Part shown: positions 17,635 through 25,436 of the stretch, piece by piece
Numbering within the stretch: the stretch's first letter is position 1
How the letters are laid out: each line of letters begins with the position of its first letter
Assembly (NCBI GenBank): GCA_020354645.1
Contig: CP070652.1
Coordinates: 832,925-896,924 of the forward strand
Length of the DNA stretch: 64,000 nucleotides
Direction of reading: 5' to 3'
Source: Deltaproteobacteria bacterium
GTDB lineage: Bacteria > Desulfobacterota > Desulfobacteria > Desulfobacterales > G020354645
Notes under the pieces: generated by a model
What the model saw: the letters and a program-made list of their open reading frames with translations, nothing else
Databases searched by the model: none
What the model was told of the DNA's origin: nothing
Made by a program: the position numbers and the translations under genes

Positions 17635-18087
17635 TCATACGAGGCAGGGACTGCAAAGCTTTTTCAGGTCCCAGGCTTTGACTTTAAACGATTTGTCATG
17701 AACTCCCGGGTTAAAATAAACGAAATTTTTCTTGGTTAGATCAGGGTCCATATAAATCGGCAGTGACGTCAGGTGTCCGAAAGGCGGAACACAACCCACT
17801 TCGCAGCCGACCGCTTGGCTGACAGCTTCCGGTTTGGCAAATGTTACCTTTTTGGTCTTTGCCGCAGCTGCCGCCCGTTTCCAATCTACCTTTTTGTTTC
17901 CGGGCAGTACCAGCACGATCATATTTCCTTCTTTTGTCATTAAGACCAGGGATTTTACGGTTTCGGCTTCACTGACACCCAATGCCTCAGCCATGGCCGG
18001 GTTTGTATATACCGATGTGTGCTCGAACGTTTCATAGGAAATCTGTTTTTCCTCAAGCATGTTAATTATCTTTTCTTCCAGTGTCAT
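17635..18087 (-). CDS. YbaK/EbsC-family aminoacyl-tRNA deacylase
   Basis: A 150-residue single YbaK domain. Family positions are visible: YETFEHTSVYTNPAMAEALG near 19-38, the conserved Lys in ETVKSLVL (about 45), and GCEVGCVPPFGH (about 92-103), the Gly-rich loop of the editing site. These proteins hydrolyse mischarged tRNA (Cys- or Ala-tRNAPro and related). The C-terminus CSPCLV has an extra CxxC pair. It is 66 bp downstream of the FadR-type regulator on the same strand, with a repeat fragment in between, so co-transcription is possible but not certain. GGAGG precedes the start codon. Confidence 0.88.
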   Translation of the reverse strand: MTLEEKIINMLEEKQISYETFEHTSVYTNPAMAEALGVSEAETVKSLVLMTKEGNMIVLVLPGNKKVDWKRAAAAAKTKKVTFAKPEAVSQAVGCEVGCVPPFGHLTSLPIYMDPDLTKKNFVYFNPGVHDKSFKVKAWDLKKLCSPCLV

Positions 18088-18123
18088 GTTTTCCTCCGCT
18101 ATTCGGTTGTTTACAGATTATAT

Positions 18124-18160
18124 CGGCTGTTGCCCAGATATTTTGAACAGTCACTAAAAT
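18124..18160. repeat. Fragment of the 4952-5170 palindromic element
   Basis: CGGCTGTTGCCC followed by ATTTTG, then CAGTCA-TAAAA, matches the left end of the 4952-5170 element (GGGCTGTTGCCC, ATTTTG, CGGTCATTAAAA) with few changes. Only one arm is present. It fills the spacer between the regulator stop and the YbaK start. Confidence 0.5.
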
Positions 18161-18900
18161 AATCTGACGCGAATCCTTTTGGCCTCCGGAACCATCCGTT
18201 TCAGTTCGGTGGTCACCAAATTTAAATGATCCCGCATAAAGCCAGCGGCTTTTTCTGCTTCACCATTGGATAGGCTGGCCACAATTTGCTCTGCCGTCAA
18301 AACGGCCTTGTCCGTTTGAAATAGGGTTTTGGGGGTAAATCTGTCGTACTGCTCGTGAACCTTGTTTACGATGAGTTTCATCATTTCAAGGATCATCTCG
18401 TTTCCGGTCGCCTGTGCAAGTGCGATATGAAAATCAAAATCGTACTCTGAAAAGCGCTTGTAATCGTCGATTGTTTCTTTCATCCTGGCCAGAGCCGTTT
18501 TAATCCGAAGAATATCATCTGACGCTGCCCTGTGGGCGGCCAATTTCACCGCATTGCATTCAAGAATCTCCCTGACTTCAACCAGGTCGATGATACTTGC
18601 CGCCGTCTGAATATCACCCAACTCCATGGCCGATAGGTTTGCAGGCTTGAAATCTTTTCTTAGAAAGGTGCCCCTTCCTTGAATTACCTCCAAATATCCC
18701 ACCAGTACCAGGGCTGAAATGGCCTCTCTCAGCGTCGATCTGCCGACGCCAAACATTTTCGTCAATTCCCGCTCGGGAGGAAGTTTATCGCCGGGCATCA
18801 GCTTACCCGATTTAATACTTTCGAGAATTTCTTTTATTACCAATTCGGAAGCAGAACTTCGTTGAATTGTTTTGTAGTTCATTTGCTTAAATTTTATCAT
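18154..18900 (-). CDS. FadR/GntR-family transcriptional regulator (FCD type)
   Basis: A 248-residue regulator. An N-terminal winged helix-turn-helix holds the GntR signature LPPERELTKMFGVGRSTLREAISALVLVGYLEV (about 41-75) and GRGTFL. The C-terminal all-helical FCD domain (about 90-230) includes the metal-type residues in EYDFDFHIALAQATGN and a late His (MRDHLNLV). Regulators of this kind respond to organic acids or amine catabolites. It is divergent from the methyl-transfer island starting at 19162, with a 261-bp shared upstream region, and is its likely local regulator. Confidence 0.88.
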   Translation of the reverse strand: MIKFKQMNYKTIQRSSASELVIKEILESIKSGKLMPGDKLPPERELTKMFGVGRSTLREAISALVLVGYLEVIQGRGTFLRKDFKPANLSAMELGDIQTAASIIDLVEVREILECNAVKLAAHRAASDDILRIKTALARMKETIDDYKRFSEYDFDFHIALAQATGNEMILEMMKLIVNKVHEQYDRFTPKTLFQTDKAVLTAEQIVASLSNGEAEKAAGFMRDHLNLVTTELKRMVPEAKRIRVRLF

Positions 18901-19161
18901 TGAAAAGTTGATATCAAGGGCGTAAGGAGGTGTTAAAAATTAGCATTATACCAATCTTTTTTTCTTGACACACTTTTATTTATCTGTCAACCTGATTTTC
19001 AGATCATCAGACCAATTATTTGATTTATCATTACTTTCACCTTCCAATGAAGTTTTGCAAAAAGTAGGGAATTTGGATTTTAAATTTAGGTTTCCGACAG
19101 ATACAGATTAAAGGGTCAAGCACAACTACTATTACATAGACTACTTTCTTAGAGGTGAAAT

Positions 19162-20028
19162 ATGACCGAAAATCTCACGACCACAGTTTCCTCCAAATCT
19201 CAAACAGTTGAAATCAGCCGGAATTTACCAACGGTTATCATCGGTGAGCGCATCAATCCCACCGGCCGTAAAAAACTGCAGGCCGCTCTTGAAGAGAATA
19301 ATTTTACCATTGTTCGTCAGGATGCTCTGGATCAGGTGGCCGCCGGGGCGACTATTCTGGATGTGAACGCCGGCATTCCCGATGGTGATGAACCTGTCCT
19401 GCTCAAAGAGGCCGTGCGCATCGTAATGGAAGCGACCGACGTGCCGCTTTGCATCGATACGGCCGATCCCGACGCATTGTCTGCTGCTCTTTCGATTTAT
19501 GAAGGCAAAGCATTGGTCAATTCGGTTAATGGCGAAGAGCGTTCGCTCGGTGAGATGCTGCCGCTGGTCAAGGAATATGGTGCCGCGGTTATCGGGCTGT
19601 GTATGGACGATGACGGCATTCCCGAATCACCGGAGAAACGGCTGACCGTAGCCGCCAAAATCATCGAACGGGCAAGCAAGCTGGGTATCGGCCCCGAAGA
19701 TATCGTTATTGATCCCCTGGTTCTGACAATGGGGGCCGATCACAACGCAGGTAGAATAACATTGGAAACCACCGAACTGGTTGTAAAAGAATTTGGTGTC
19801 AATATCACGATGGGCGCCAGTAATGTTTCGTTTGGATTGCCCGACCGGATGCACATAAATGCAGCTTTTATGGCCATGGCCATCCACGCCGGGCTGACCT
19901 GCCCAATTACCAACCCGCTGGTAACCGAACTGACCACCGCGGTGTTAGCTGCTGACCTGGCAATGGGGCGCGATGAATGGGGTACGCGTTGGATCGAAGC
20001 CTTTCGTTCCCGGGAAAAATCAGATTAA
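19162..20028 (+). CDS. Methyltetrahydrofolate:corrinoid methyltransferase (MtgA/AcsE-like, DHPS fold)
   Basis: A 288-residue dihydropteroate-synthase-like TIM barrel. The start GERINPTGRKKLQAAL (about 29-44) and TILDVNAGIPDGDEP near 72-86 are the pterin-site motifs of corrinoid-linked methyltransferases, and ITMGASNVSFGLPDR (about 214-228) is the Asn/Gly-rich segment that binds the pterin. It moves the methyl group between methyl-tetrahydrofolate and a corrinoid protein; in betaine catabolism the direction is from corrinoid to tetrahydrofolate. First gene of the island, followed 105 bp later by a corrinoid protein. Preceded by GAGGTG before ATG 19162. Cytoplasmic. Confidence 0.9.
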   Translation: MTENLTTTVSSKSQTVEISRNLPTVIIGERINPTGRKKLQAALEENNFTIVRQDALDQVAAGATILDVNAGIPDGDEPVLLKEAVRIVMEATDVPLCIDTADPDALSAALSIYEGKALVNSVNGEERSLGEMLPLVKEYGAAVIGLCMDDDGIPESPEKRLTVAAKIIERASKLGIGPEDIVIDPLVLTMGADHNAGRITLETTELVVKEFGVNITMGASNVSFGLPDRMHINAAFMAMAIHAGLTCPITNPLVTELTTAVLAADLAMGRDEWGTRWIEAFRSREKSD

Positions 20029-20133
20029 GCTAAGTTCCAAAACTTAAGAGTATAGAGGGTACACCACCCTATCAAATCAATAAATTTTGTTCGAGCACGG
20101 ACCCATTAAATTGTCTGAAAGGAGGATAAACAC

Positions 20134-20775
20134 ATGAGCGAGGTGTTGACTTCAATTTCTAACGCTATTATTCAAGGGAAAAAGGACGACATCGGTGAGT
20201 TGACCCAAAAGGCGCTTGACGAGGGGCAAAGTGCCCAAGACATCCTTTACAAGGGCCTCATGCCGGGTATGGATCATGTCAGTGACAAATTCAAAGCCGG
20301 CGATATGTTCGTACCCGAAGTCATGCGATCAGCCCGGTCCATGGCCAACTCCATGAAAATTCTCAAACCGCTGTTGATTGAAACCGGTGTGGCAATGATC
20401 GGCAAGGTGCTTTTGGGCACCGTTAAAGGCGACTTGCACGACATCGGGAAAAACCTGGTCGGCATGATGTGCGAAGGCGCCGGTTTTGAGGTAAAGGATC
20501 TGGGAATCAGCGTGGAACCCGAAGCCTTTGTTGAAGCGGTTAAAGAATTCGAACCCGATATTGTCGGCATGTCAGCGCTGTTGACCACGACGATGCGCTC
20601 AATGGGAGACACGATCAAGGCCTTGGAGGAAGCCGGCGTGCGCGATCGGGTGAAGGTGATGATCGGTGGTGCTCCGGTCAACCAATCCTTCGCTGACAAA
20701 ATCGGAGCCGATGCTTATGCGCCGGATGCCGCAGCCGCATCCGATGTCGCTAAAAAGCTCGTGAAAAAATCCTAG
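20134..20775 (+). CDS. Corrinoid (cobalamin-binding) methyl-carrier protein 1
   Basis: A 213-residue two-domain carrier. A helical cap (about 1-88) precedes a Rossmann-like B12 domain with the base-off signature GDLHDIGKNLV: Asp100, His102 and Gly105 form DxHxxG, with His as lower cobalt ligand. SALLTTTMRSM and GGAPVNQSFADKIGADAY are the later nucleotide-loop parts. It accepts the methyl group from an MttB-family enzyme and hands it to the methyl-H4folate methyltransferase. It lies between that gene and the first MttB gene (36 bp to the open frame, 84 bp to its likely start), so it is probably their partner. Strong AAAGGAGG ribosome site. Confidence 0.93.
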   Translation: MSEVLTSISNAIIQGKKDDIGELTQKALDEGQSAQDILYKGLMPGMDHVSDKFKAGDMFVPEVMRSARSMANSMKILKPLLIETGVAMIGKVLLGTVKGDLHDIGKNLVGMMCEGAGFEVKDLGISVEPEAFVEAVKEFEPDIVGMSALLTTTMRSMGDTIKALEEAGVRDRVKVMIGGAPVNQSFADKIGADAYAPDAAAASDVAKKLVKKS

Positions 20776-20859
20776 TATTTTGCAAGCAGCGGACTGTAAA
20801 GACGCGCCAATTTGGCACAAGCTTCCGGCGATCAACAATTCAGAAAGGAGATCGATTTT

Positions 20860-22323
20860 ATGAGAACAAACTATCGAATCAATTCAGGAGTCCGCTTCGA
20901 GATGCTCTCGCAGGATCAATTGCAGGAATTATTCGACGGCGTGCTCCATGTTTTGGAGAATATCGGCCTCGAGGTACATCACGATGAAGGCCGCGATATT
21001 CTAAAAAATGCCGGGGCGTGGGTCGACGGCAAGCGGGTGCGCATCCCGCAATACCTTGTCAAGCGCTCTTTAGAGATGGCACCGCGCAGCTTCACCATTT
21101 ATGCCCGCGACGGCAACCCCAAACATGATATTCATATCGGACCCGGACGGGCCCACTTCGGTCCCGGACCGACTCCTCCCAACTTCATAGATGTAGAAAC
21201 TCAAGAACGCCGACCTTACGTAAAAGACGATGCCCGTATCGTGGCAACCGTGGTGGATGCACTGCCGAATATTGACTTTTGTGAATCCTTGGGAACCATC
21301 AGCGACGTTCATCCTGACCTTGCAGCCTCTTACGAATTTGCCGAAATGTTTCCCAATACCAGCAAACCTATTGTCGCCTGGTCATACGGCTGGGATGACT
21401 CGGAGGACATTCACAAAATCGCTGTGGCCGAAGCCGGCGGGCAAGATGCATTTGAAAGACGGCCCAACTATGTCCATTACTGCGAACCGTTATCTCCCCT
21501 GGTGAGTACCTTTGAAGCGGTGGACAAACTTATCTTTGCTGCCAGGCATCGCGTACCGTTGATTTTCACCCCCTGCCCACTGGCCGGCGGCACCGCTCCG
21601 GTGACAGCCGCCGGAATTATCATTCAGGCGGCAGCTGAATCCTGGATGGGTTTGGTTCTGGCTCAGGCCATTCAGCCCGGCGTGCCCTTTTTCATGGGCG
21701 GCGTGCTTTCCGTGATGGACATGAACGCCATGATTTTGAGTTACGGCGCGCCCGAGCTAGCCCTGATGATGGCAGGTGCCACCGAACTGGCCCACTTTGC
21801 CGGTCTGCCCTTATGGCAAACCGGAGGCTGCACCGACTCGAAGGTGCTCGATGAACAGGCGTCTTTGGAAGGCTCGATATCCTGTTTCTTCTCCGCCCTC
21901 ACCGGCGGTGACCTATGTCATGACGTGGGCTACACCGAAAGCGGTATCACCGGATCTATTCTGCAAACCGTCATGATGGACGAAGCCATCGGCTATTCCA
22001 GACGCATCACCCGGGGTATCGAGGTCAACGAAGACACCCTGGCCACCGACACGATCCATAACGTCGGTCCCAACGGTCATTACCTGTACGAAGAACACAC
22101 CCATCGTTACTTCAAGACCGAATTTTGGTATCCCAATCTATGTGATCGACACAACTTTGAGGAGTGGGAAGCGGCAGGAAAAACAAAGATGCGGGATCGG
22201 GTGATCGAACGCACCAGAGATATTCTCAGCTCCCACAAGCCTTCTGCCATAAAACCGGCTACGAAAAAAGCAATAAAAGAAATCCTGGAAGCGGCTGAGG
22301 CACGTGTCAAAGATAAACAATAA
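20860..22323 (+). CDS. MttB-family (non-pyrrolysine) methylamine/quaternary-amine methyltransferase 1
   Basis: A 487-residue TIM-barrel methyltransferase of the trimethylamine methyltransferase family. It has no in-frame amber codon, so it lacks the pyrrolysine of the methanogen trimethylamine enzymes and belongs with the glycine-betaine-type (MtgB) branch that uses quaternary amines. Family segments include FGPGPTPPNFIDVET (about 104-118), TPCPLAGGTAPVTAAG near 240 and GGCTDSKVLDEQASLEGS near 320. The open frame reaches 20812, but ATG 20860 has AAAGGAG 9 bases upstream and the usual N-terminus. Situated between corrinoid protein genes 1 and 2. The actual substrate cannot be read from sequence. 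Confidence 0.9.
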   Translation: MRTNYRINSGVRFEMLSQDQLQELFDGVLHVLENIGLEVHHDEGRDILKNAGAWVDGKRVRIPQYLVKRSLEMAPRSFTIYARDGNPKHDIHIGPGRAHFGPGPTPPNFIDVETQERRPYVKDDARIVATVVDALPNIDFCESLGTISDVHPDLAASYEFAEMFPNTSKPIVAWSYGWDDSEDIHKIAVAEAGGQDAFERRPNYVHYCEPLSPLVSTFEAVDKLIFAARHRVPLIFTPCPLAGGTAPVTAAGIIIQAAAESWMGLVLAQAIQPGVPFFMGGVLSVMDMNAMILSYGAPELALMMAGATELAHFAGLPLWQTGGCTDSKVLDEQASLEGSISCFFSALTGGDLCHDVGYTESGITGSILQTVMMDEAIGYSRRITRGIEVNEDTLATDTIHNVGPNGHYLYEEHTHRYFKTEFWYPNLCDRHNFEEWEAAGKTKMRDRVIERTRDILSSHKPSAIKPATKKAIKEILEAAEARVKDKQ

Positions 22324-22358
22324 AATAATCACGACGATAGGTTTAAAGGAGAGACAGC

Positions 22359-23000
22359 ATGAGCGAAATATATGAACAAATAGCAACGGGTATTCTGGAA
22401 GGAAACGTCCCCAAGATTCCCGAACTGGTACAAAAAGCACTGGATGAGGGCCTGAATGCCAACGACATTCTGAACGACGGGTTGGTTGTCGGCATGAACG
22501 AAGTGGGTAACCGCTTTAAAAGTGGTGCGATGTTTATTCCCGAAGTGTTGAAGTCCGCCAAAGCTATGCACGCCGGTCAGGAATTGTTGCGGTCACTGCT
22601 TGCTGCCAGTGGTGCCGCCCAGACGGGCAAAATTGTGCTGGGTACGGTACAAGGTGATCTGCACGATATCGGCAAGAACCTGGTCGGTATGATGTGCGAA
22701 GGCGCCGGCTTTGAGGTGATTGATCTGGGCTTTAATATAGAGCCGGAAAAGTTCACCGAGGCCATAAAAAAACACCAGCCGAACATCGTGGGTATGTCTG
22801 CCCTACTGACCACCACCATGCGGGCAATGGGCTACACCATCAAAGCGATTGAAGAGGCCGGTTTGCGGGACAAGGTCAAAGTGATGGTCGGCGGCGCTCC
22901 TGTGGATGCGGAATTCGCCGAGCGGATCGGCGCCGATGGTTACGGTCACAATGCGGTCTCAGGTGCTGAGTTGGCCAAAAAACTCGTGGGAGCCGCCTAG
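22359..23000 (+). CDS. Corrinoid (cobalamin-binding) methyl-carrier protein 2
   Basis: A second 213-residue carrier, clearly paralogous to the gene at 20134: the same helical cap, the GDLHDIGKNLVGMMCEGAG base-off motif (Asp100, His102, Gly105) and the same NIVGMSALLTTTMRAMGY loop. Lengths are identical, which points to a recent duplication followed by divergence in the cap. It is placed before DUF1638 and the second MttB gene, so each methyltransferase may have its own carrier. Good ribosome-binding site AAAGGAGAG before ATG 22359. Confidence 0.93.
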   Translation: MSEIYEQIATGILEGNVPKIPELVQKALDEGLNANDILNDGLVVGMNEVGNRFKSGAMFIPEVLKSAKAMHAGQELLRSLLAASGAAQTGKIVLGTVQGDLHDIGKNLVGMMCEGAGFEVIDLGFNIEPEKFTEAIKKHQPNIVGMSALLTTTMRAMGYTIKAIEEAGLRDKVKVMVGGAPVDAEFAERIGADGYGHNAVSGAELAKKLVGAA

Positions 23001-23035
23001 CCGTTGAGGCCTGATTGCAGGTTAGCGAGGTAAAT

Positions 23036-23806
23036 ATGACACCCTCAGGAAATATACCGGTCGTTATGGTTGCCTGTAAAGTCCTGCAAAGCATTCTGGA
23101 GCAGCTGTTACCGGAGGAACGAATGGGGTACCGGGCTGTTTTCATGGACTACGGCTTGCATCGGGTACCCGCCAACATGACTCGAGAATTGCAGGATACG
23201 ATTGACGGCATTGAGGATCCCAGCCTGGTGGTTATGGGATACGGGCTGTGTGGCAACGGACTGAACGGCATCATGGCCGGTAACCATACACTGCTGATCC
23301 CAAAAGTGGATGATTGCATTGCAATTTTGTTGGGCTCCCGCCGGATTTACAATCGGGAGTTCACAGCGGTTCCCGGCACTTACTACTTGAGCAAGGGTTG
23401 GCTGGAATCCGGCAGCCACCCGCTGAAAGAATATGAGGAATATGCTCAGAAATACGGAGAGAAGGAAGCCGCATGGATAATGGACCAACAATACAAGAAT
23501 TACGAACGCCTGGTGCTGGTTGCCCACAGCCGGAGTGATCTGGAAAAGTATCGCCCCCAGGCACTTGAGGTCGCAAATTACTGTGAGCAGTGGAACATGC
23601 GCTATGAGGAAATTCTCGGTTCGGATCGATATGTGCGCCGTCTGATTGAAGTCATTGATGATCCGAACGAAGGTGATGAAGAGTTTATCGTGGTCCCTGC
23701 CGGCGGCCAAATCCGTCAGGAGCTGTTTTGGGATTTTCAAGTGGTTACGCCCCAAAAACAACCAACCATATCGGGTCAAGAGAAGACAGTTCGATCATCC
23801 GCTTAA
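23036..23806 (+). CDS. DUF1638 domain-containing protein
   Basis: About 256 residues after starting at ATG 23036, which has GAGGT upstream; the longer frame starts with TTG at 23015. Recognisable DUF1638 parts are VMVACKVLQSILEQLL near the N-terminus, YGLCGNGLNGI near 70, PKVDDCIAILLGSR near 90, and a C-terminal GDEEFIVVPAGGQIRQE. The conserved Cys residues (VACKV, GYGLCGNG, DDCIAI) could bind a metal. The function of DUF1638 is not established, but it is recurrently found with MttB-family methyltransferases, as here between corrinoid protein 2 and MttB 2. A role in methyl transfer, activation or substrate handling is inference from location. Confidence 0.85.
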   Translation: MTPSGNIPVVMVACKVLQSILEQLLPEERMGYRAVFMDYGLHRVPANMTRELQDTIDGIEDPSLVVMGYGLCGNGLNGIMAGNHTLLIPKVDDCIAILLGSRRIYNREFTAVPGTYYLSKGWLESGSHPLKEYEEYAQKYGEKEAAWIMDQQYKNYERLVLVAHSRSDLEKYRPQALEVANYCEQWNMRYEEILGSDRYVRRLIEVIDDPNEGDEEFIVVPAGGQIRQELFWDFQVVTPQKQPTISGQEKTVRSSA

Positions 23807-23824
23807 TAAAAAGGAGAATAAACC

Positions 23825-25327
23825 ATGCAAGTACGAAAGACCAATTACCAGGTAAACGCTACACCGCGGCTTCAGGTGCTGACCGAAGACGCGATTGAAG
23901 CCATCTACTATGCATCCCTACGGGTGTTGTACGAAACCGGTGTAAGAGTATATGAAAAGGAGGGCGTCGAAGTTGCGCACGCCGGGGGCGCTATTGTAGA
24001 GGAGACCACCGAAGACAGCAGTCTGGTGAAGATACCCCATTACATGGTGGACAAGGCACGTTCCACCGTTCCCAGCAAGGTGGTTGTCACCGGGCCGGAT
24101 CGTCAGTACCGCATGGAACTTTTTAAAAACCAGATTTATTTCGGCGGTGGTTCCGATACACCCTACACCATCGACCCTTACACGGGGGAGCGCCGACGTG
24201 CCACTTATCAGGATGTGAAGAACTGTGCGCGTGTGGCCCAAGCGTTGCCCAACTACGACTTTCACATGTCCTTGGGTATCACCCAGGACACAGCGGTTGG
24301 CACCTATGACCGCTGGCAATATCTGGCCATGCTGGAAGGAACCAGCAAGCCTATCAATATCACTGCGGTGGATTTAGAGGGTGTGCGTGATCAACTGGAG
24401 ATGGCGTACATTCGCGTGGGCGGAAAAGAGGAGTGGAAGAAAGGGCCTATTTTTTCACTCTATATTGAGCCGGTGTCGCCTCTGAGCCATTCCAAAGAAG
24501 TGGTGCAAAAGCTACTATTCGCCTGTGACCATGACATTCCCTTTGTATATACGCCCTGCCCGTTGGCAGGGGCCACCGCACCCACCACCCTGGCCGGTTT
24601 GCTGGTACAGGCTCTGGCCGAAAGTTTATTCGGTATCGTCATCAGCCAACTGCGCAAACCCGGATCTCAGCTTATCATCGGCGGTCTGATGTCCAACATG
24701 GACATGTTGAGTACGATCTATTGCTACGGTTCGCCGGAAATGGCCCTCCTGAGCGCGGCCTATACGGACATCACGAAATGGCTGCGGGTGCCGGAATATG
24801 AAACTGCCGGGTGCTCGGATGCCAAACTTTTCGATGAGCAGGCCGCCATGGAAGCCGCCATCAACATCTCAACCGCAGGTCTTGTGGGGGGTAATATGAT
24901 CCACGATGTGGGCTATCTCGATTCGGGTCTGACCAGTTCGATAGAGTTAATGGTTGCTTCCGACGAAATCATCGGCATGATTAAACGTATTTTGCAAGGT
25001 ATTCCGGTCAACGGCGAGACCATGGCGCTGGATGTAATGAAGGAGGTCGGACCTGGCGGTCATTTTCTGGAGCATGATCATACCTATAACCGTTTCAAAA
25101 CCGAAATCTGGCAACCCAAGCTGATTGATCGACAGAATTGGGAGAATTGGCAGATGGCCGGGAGCAAATCTTACGGCCAGCGGGTGCACGAACGGGTAAT
25201 CGAGATACTGGAGGCCGAAACGGAGCCCCTCTTGGATGATGCCATGTTCAAGGAATTACGTCGTGTCTGCGAGTTGGCCGATGAACGCCACAAGGGAGAG
25301 GAACTGGATGTGAAAATGTTCGGATAA
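23825..25327 (+). CDS. MttB-family (non-pyrrolysine) methyltransferase 2
   Basis: A 500-residue trimethylamine-methyltransferase-family protein, no internal amber codon. Motifs parallel the first copy: YFGGGSDTPYTIDPYTGERR (about 100-119), TPCPLAGATAPTTLAG near 243, AGCSDAKLFDEQAAMEAA near 325 and HDVGYLDSGLTSS near 360. The copies differ strongly along their length, so they are probably specialised for different methylated substrates rather than backups. It follows DUF1638 by 18 bp and precedes the HyuA-like gene. AAAGGAG lies before ATG 23825. Confidence 0.9.
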   Translation: MQVRKTNYQVNATPRLQVLTEDAIEAIYYASLRVLYETGVRVYEKEGVEVAHAGGAIVEETTEDSSLVKIPHYMVDKARSTVPSKVVVTGPDRQYRMELFKNQIYFGGGSDTPYTIDPYTGERRRATYQDVKNCARVAQALPNYDFHMSLGITQDTAVGTYDRWQYLAMLEGTSKPINITAVDLEGVRDQLEMAYIRVGGKEEWKKGPIFSLYIEPVSPLSHSKEVVQKLLFACDHDIPFVYTPCPLAGATAPTTLAGLLVQALAESLFGIVISQLRKPGSQLIIGGLMSNMDMLSTIYCYGSPEMALLSAAYTDITKWLRVPEYETAGCSDAKLFDEQAAMEAAINISTAGLVGGNMIHDVGYLDSGLTSSIELMVASDEIIGMIKRILQGIPVNGETMALDVMKEVGPGGHFLEHDHTYNRFKTEIWQPKLIDRQNWENWQMAGSKSYGQRVHERVIEILEAETEPLLDDAMFKELRRVCELADERHKGEELDVKMFG

Positions 25328-25436
25328 TCCCTCCGATGCACGTTATCTCCTTGACGGTTTGCGTATTCTGAATACCTTTAATAAAAGGTGTCCGAAACCG
25401 AAGGATAATCCAAACTGCAGCTGAACCGATACCAAA

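Noticed and set aside
18901..19161. A FadR-type operator or cobalamin riboswitch before the methyl-transfer island
   Set aside because: Only an isolated ACCAATT-like half-site was seen and no B12-box or multi-stem fold could be recognised.
23108..23779. A 223-codon minus-strand frame opposite DUF1638
   Set aside because: Antisense to a recognised family; no supporting features.
20134..25327. Pyrrolysine-type MttB genes
   Set aside because: No in-frame TAG occurs inside the MttB-family genes, so pyrrolysine is not used here.
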